Shown here in pieces: positions 60,287 through 64,000 of a stretch of 64,000 nt of DNA (position 1 is its first letter; each line of letters begins with the position of its first letter). Location: positions 612,962 through 676,961 of the forward strand of contig MZZL01000409.1 in the NCBI GenBank assembly GCA_002749535.1, in the 5' to 3' direction. This DNA comes from Apophysomyces variabilis. Lineage: Eukaryota > Mucoromycota > Mucoromycetes > Mucorales > Mucoraceae. The notes beneath the pieces are model-generated. The model did not search any database and was not told the DNA's origin. It saw only the letters and a list, made by a program, of their open reading frames with translations. The translations under genes were made by a program, and so were the position numbers.

Positions 60287-63200
60287 ATGATTACTGTTAC
60301 GCCATCCACTTCTTTGCAAACCAGTATGGGAGGATCTTTTATACATAGCCATGGTACAAAAGTATTTATCCGACATCGGCCCGATGATGTGCAGGATGTG
60401 GTGGCACAGGCGAGGTTCAACGAAAAGAAATGGGTCTGGGTCAAAGACAGTCAGCGAGCCTATGCTCCTGCCCAAATTGTGGCTGAAATGGAGAATGAGG
60501 TCGAGGTAGAACTGGAAACCGGATTGGTAAGGTAAAAAGCCTGGATGACTGGATAAAGGCTGACACCTCTCTCCATTTCTCAAGACTCAACTCGTCCCTC
60601 TGAGCGAAGTTTATCCGATGAATCCTCCTAAATTCGATATGGTGGATGACATGGCCGAGTTAACTCATTTAAATGAGCCGTCAGTGATCCATAATCTTAG
60701 TGTACGCCATCGGGCAAATCATATCTATGTGAGTAGCCAAAAGTTTCTTTTTAGTGAGACCTACTGGCTTTCTTACGCTGTTGACGTGGTTTCGTGGAAT
60801 TAGACATATTCTGGCCTTTTTTTGGTTGCCGTCAATCCATACCGTACCCTTCCGATCTATTCCGATGAATACGTCCAAGCATACAAGGGTCGACGGCGAG
60901 GAGAAATGCCACCTCATATTTATGCTGTAGTCGATCAGGCCTTTCATGACATGTTACATGACAAGGAAAACCAATCCATATTGATCACGTATGACGAAAT
61001 AAGGTTTACGCTCTTGATATTGACGCTTTTTTTTTGTTTACGCAGAGGTGAATCGGGTGCTGGAAAGACGGAAAACACAAAGATTGCTATCAAGTACTTA
61101 GCTTCTGTCGCCAGTAAATCGCCTATCCAATCAATGTCCAGCTGTGAGTTATTGGAACGGCAGATATTGCAGGCCAACCCTATCCTGGAATCCTTCGGAA
61201 ATGCACAGACGATCCGAAATAACAATTCTTCTCGATTCGTAAGCAGTATAGATCTAGAAACGAGAGGACTTAGTGGTTTTATTATTAGGGAAAATTTATC
61301 AGGATTGAGTTCAATCTGCACGCACAAATTTGTGGTGCCAATATTGAGTGGTACTTGCTGGAAAAGTCTCGCGTTCATAAGCAGACAGAACAAGAGCGTA
61401 ATTATCACATTTTTTATCAGCTGATGAATGCAGACGAAACAATGAAAGGTATGAAAACCAATCATACTATTTTCCCTTTTCTCAGGAACTGACATAAACG
61501 GTGTCCTGGGATGCAGAACAGTTGCTACTCAGCAATGGGAAACCATCCGATTATGTATTCACCCAGGGATCTAATCCAACGATTGAAGGGGTTGATGATG
61601 CGGAAGAATACCGAAATTTAATGGTAAGCGGACAGAAACTGCAGGTAAAAAAGATTTTAAGTATTATAAAGCATGCAATGGACGTTATGGGTATGTCGGA
61701 CAAGGAGAAGCTCGACTATTTTCGAATCGTGGCTGCTGTACTCCATCTCGGAAATATTACCCTGTACTCAGATTACCAGGGCGATCGGGCAGATATTCGA
61801 GATTTTGCCCCAGTTGAACGAGTCTGTCATTTACTCGGTATCCCACCACAAGAGTTTAAGAAAAGTCTTTTGACACCGCGTATCAAGGCCGGGCAAGACT
61901 GGGTGAATCAAACAAAGACAGCGCTCCAAGTGAAGGATAGCTTACGTGCTTTGGCGAAAGTATTATATGAACGAAATTTCGGAAGCCTCGTAGATCGTAT
62001 CAATAGGGCTATTGATGGACAAAAACCTTCAGATAAGTTGGGGTTTATTGGCGTACTGGATATCGCAGGTTTCGAGATATTTAAGGTAACCCACCGGATA
62101 CGGGAGTATGAATGAACGCTTAACCTTCCATTTCTTATTAGACAAATAGCTTTGAGCAACTATGCATAAACTACACAAATGAGAAACTTCAACAGTTCTT
62201 CAACCACAACATGTTTGTCCTTGAACAACAAGAATATGAAAAAGAAAAGATCGACTGGTCCTACATCGATTTTGGCTTGGATTTACAGCCGACGATTGAT
62301 CTAATTGAAAAAACTAATGCAAGTACCTCATAGTACGCGGATCCCTACTAACAGTATCAAATTTTAGCCTATGGGTATCCTTTCCTGCCTAGAAGAGGAA
62401 TGTGTGGCGCCACGAGGAACAGACAAGCGGTTTCTTGAAAAACTGAATAAGGTGTGGGCAACCGACGACCCAGGTGCCAAGTATGTGACGACAAGGTTCA
62501 AAGATGCCTTTGTAGTGAGGCATTATGCAGGAGATGTTGAATATTCCGCAGAAAACTGGATAGAAAAGAACAAGGATCCACTGAATGAAGATGTGACACG
62601 ATTGCTGGCTCGGTCTACGCAACCCCATGTGGCCACTCTGTTTGAAGATTATCTAACAGATAGTAGAATGGAGCCAACCCGTAGCTTTCTCAAACTACGA
62701 AAAGGAGGAGGTTTCTTTCGTACAGTGGGTCAGCGACATAAAGAGCAACTTACCCTGCTTATGAAGACGTTATACCACACTCATCCGCATTTTATACGTT
62801 GTATACTTCCCAATGACCGAAAAAGGGCAGGTGAAATACAGCCCAACCTGGTTCTTCACCAATTACGTTGCAATGGTGTATTGGAAGGCATTCGAATTTG
62901 TCGCAAAGGCTATCCGAACAGACTATCGTTTGCAGAATTCCGTAAACGCTATGAGATCCTCTGTCCGAATAAATTGGCACCTAACCGATTTATCGACGGC
63001 CGTAGTGCATGCCAAACATTAATTGATGCTATGGAATTAGAGCCTGAGAAATACAGAGTTGGAACAACGAAAGTATTCTTTAAGGCGACTGTGGTAAGTT
63101 GTTACAGAAAGCTCATCCTTTTTTTACACTTGTTCAATGAAAATTGCTTGATTAGTTAGCAGAATTAGAGGAAATCCGTGATCATAAACTATCCAACTAT

Positions 63201-63908
63201 ATTACAGGATTTCAAGCAATGTGTCGAAGCTACATAGCACGACATAGGATGACAAAGTGTGCTCGGCGGACGGAAGCTATAAAGGTTTTACAACGAAACG
63301 CAAGAATTTATGTGACATTACGAGAATGGCCATGGTGGAAGATCTATGCAAAACTGAAGCCACTGAACGTGGCTTACCGCGTGGAAACTCAAATGAAGGA
63401 AAAGGATCAAAAAATTTTCGATCTTGAGCAACAGACCAAAGCATATGAAGAGCAACTTGTACGGTTAGAAAGCCGGAATAGTGAACTTGAGCTCCAGCAG
63501 CTGGAATACAAGGAGTTACTGGAAACTGAACATGCCAATACTCGCGAACTTGAGGAGGTCAAGAAAAACCTACTGGATAATCTACTAAGTGCTGAAGAAA
63601 GAGCGGAAGAGCTGACAGAAGACTTGGAAGAGTCTAGGAGACAAGTTGAAAAGAAAGACCAGGTCATAGAAGAGCTCGCACGGGAGGTTGATTTGAGAGA
63701 AGCTGAGAAAGAAAGTTTATCAGCAGAGTGCGCTAAGCTACGTGAACAGAATCAGCAGCTGATAGATCAAATTGCTCAGCTTGAGAGTAAACAACAATCA
63801 TGGAGTGAGGACCAGTCAGCGCTTCATGCAAAGATATTCAGCATGATCTACAAAGCTGAGGATCTAGCCAAAGATCTACGTGATTGCATTACAACACAGG
63901 CAGATTAA
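60287..63908 (+). CDS. Class II myosin heavy chain with short tail
   Basis: About ten exons, roughly 1,000-1,050 residues. The N-terminal SH3-like domain ([19 protein letters not shown]) precedes the motor: FLVAVNPYR, the P-loop [19 protein letters not shown] (across an intron), [13 protein letters not shown], switch [32 protein letters not shown], and the actin-binding [18 protein letters not shown]. An IQ-like region ([16 protein letters not shown], with [13 protein letters not shown]) is followed by the class II hallmark [13 protein letters not shown]. The coiled-coil tail is only about 170-190 residues, against about 1,000 in conventional myosin II. The stop at 63906 precedes 3'-like DNA; a further exon beyond the window cannot be excluded. 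Class II myosins drive cytokinetic ring constriction. The intron at about 61449-61515 was placed to restore [17 protein letters not shown]. Confidence 0.92.
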
Positions 63909-64000
63909 AATTTTATGCTTGTCCTTTGCATCAGCCCCTTTTTCCTTTCATTATATGTCATAATTTCTATTCATTGTATTTGTTACACAAATTGTTCCGT
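63909..64000. other. 3' end of myosin gene
   Basis: About 90 bp of T-rich sequence after the myosin stop, consistent with a 3' untranslated region. Too short to hold a gene. Confidence 0.4.

Noticed and set aside
60944..61495. 183-codon minus-strand frame
   Set aside because: It lies opposite the myosin motor exons, which carry the P-loop and other motor motifs on the plus strand.
1..64000. CRISPR, bacterial operon, phage or IS content
   Set aside because: No spaced direct repeats, no Shine-Dalgarno-linked gene runs; introns and gene families show a eukaryotic nuclear sequence.

Overview
The window is nuclear DNA of a filamentous fungus, most likely an early-diverging Mucoromycota (Mucorales-like) species. 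Genes are broken by many short introns, mostly about 40 to 90 nt, with GT..AG ends. The secreted glucoamylase is of the Rhizopus type. There are several genes that yeasts lack but early-diverging fungi and animals share: a cobalamin-trafficking MMADHC homologue, a Rap1GAP, a YANK/STK32 kinase and a conventional myosin. No rRNA, tRNA, CRISPR, bacterial operon or intact transposon was seen. Gene ends were set by joining exons by eye from splice signals and family motifs, so start codons are less certain than domain calls.

Layout. 1.7-7.4 kb: ZNF706-like zinc-finger protein, HINT3-type HIT hydrolase, GH15 glucoamylase (minus) and an ING-type PHD protein. 7.4-10.2 kb: no gene seen, but a foldback/palindrome. 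10.2-15.1 kb: RS-rich protein, YIPF1/2 Golgi protein, and a minus-strand fusion of a nucleotidyltransferase-like domain with a glucuronokinase-like GHMP kinase. 15.1-24.3 kb: a possible small spliced gene, insulin-degrading enzyme, mitochondrial malic enzyme (minus) and an AT-hook protein (minus). 24.4-27.8 kb: no gene recognised. 27.8-29.5 kb: MFS transporter (minus). 31.2-33.2 kb: an unresolved coding-like patch, then MMADHC. 33.5-39 kb: GRAM/VASt sterol-transfer protein and a septin-like GTPase with a C-terminal membrane segment. 39.2-43.7 kb: ornithine carbamoyltransferase, AP-1 sigma and a short IMPACT-family protein (all minus). 44.3-45.8 kb: FG-GAP-like repeat protein. 45.8-49 kb: no gene recognised. 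49-52.4 kb: RapGAP. 54.5-55.8 kb: G-protein alpha subunit (minus). 57.8-60 kb: YANK kinase. 60.3-63.9 kb: class II myosin with a very short tail.

The genes do not form a pathway cluster; this is an ordinary eukaryotic mosaic. Loose themes are signalling and cytoskeleton at the right end (RapGAP, G-alpha, YANK kinase, myosin II), membrane traffic (YIPF, AP-1 sigma, sterol transfer), and sugar/carbon metabolism on the left (glucoamylase, sugar kinase fusion, malic enzyme). I did not find a convincing undescribed system. The most unusual items are the sugar-kinase fusion with a degenerate nucleotidyltransferase loop, the membrane-anchored septin-like GTPase, the short-tailed myosin II, and the B12-trafficking gene.
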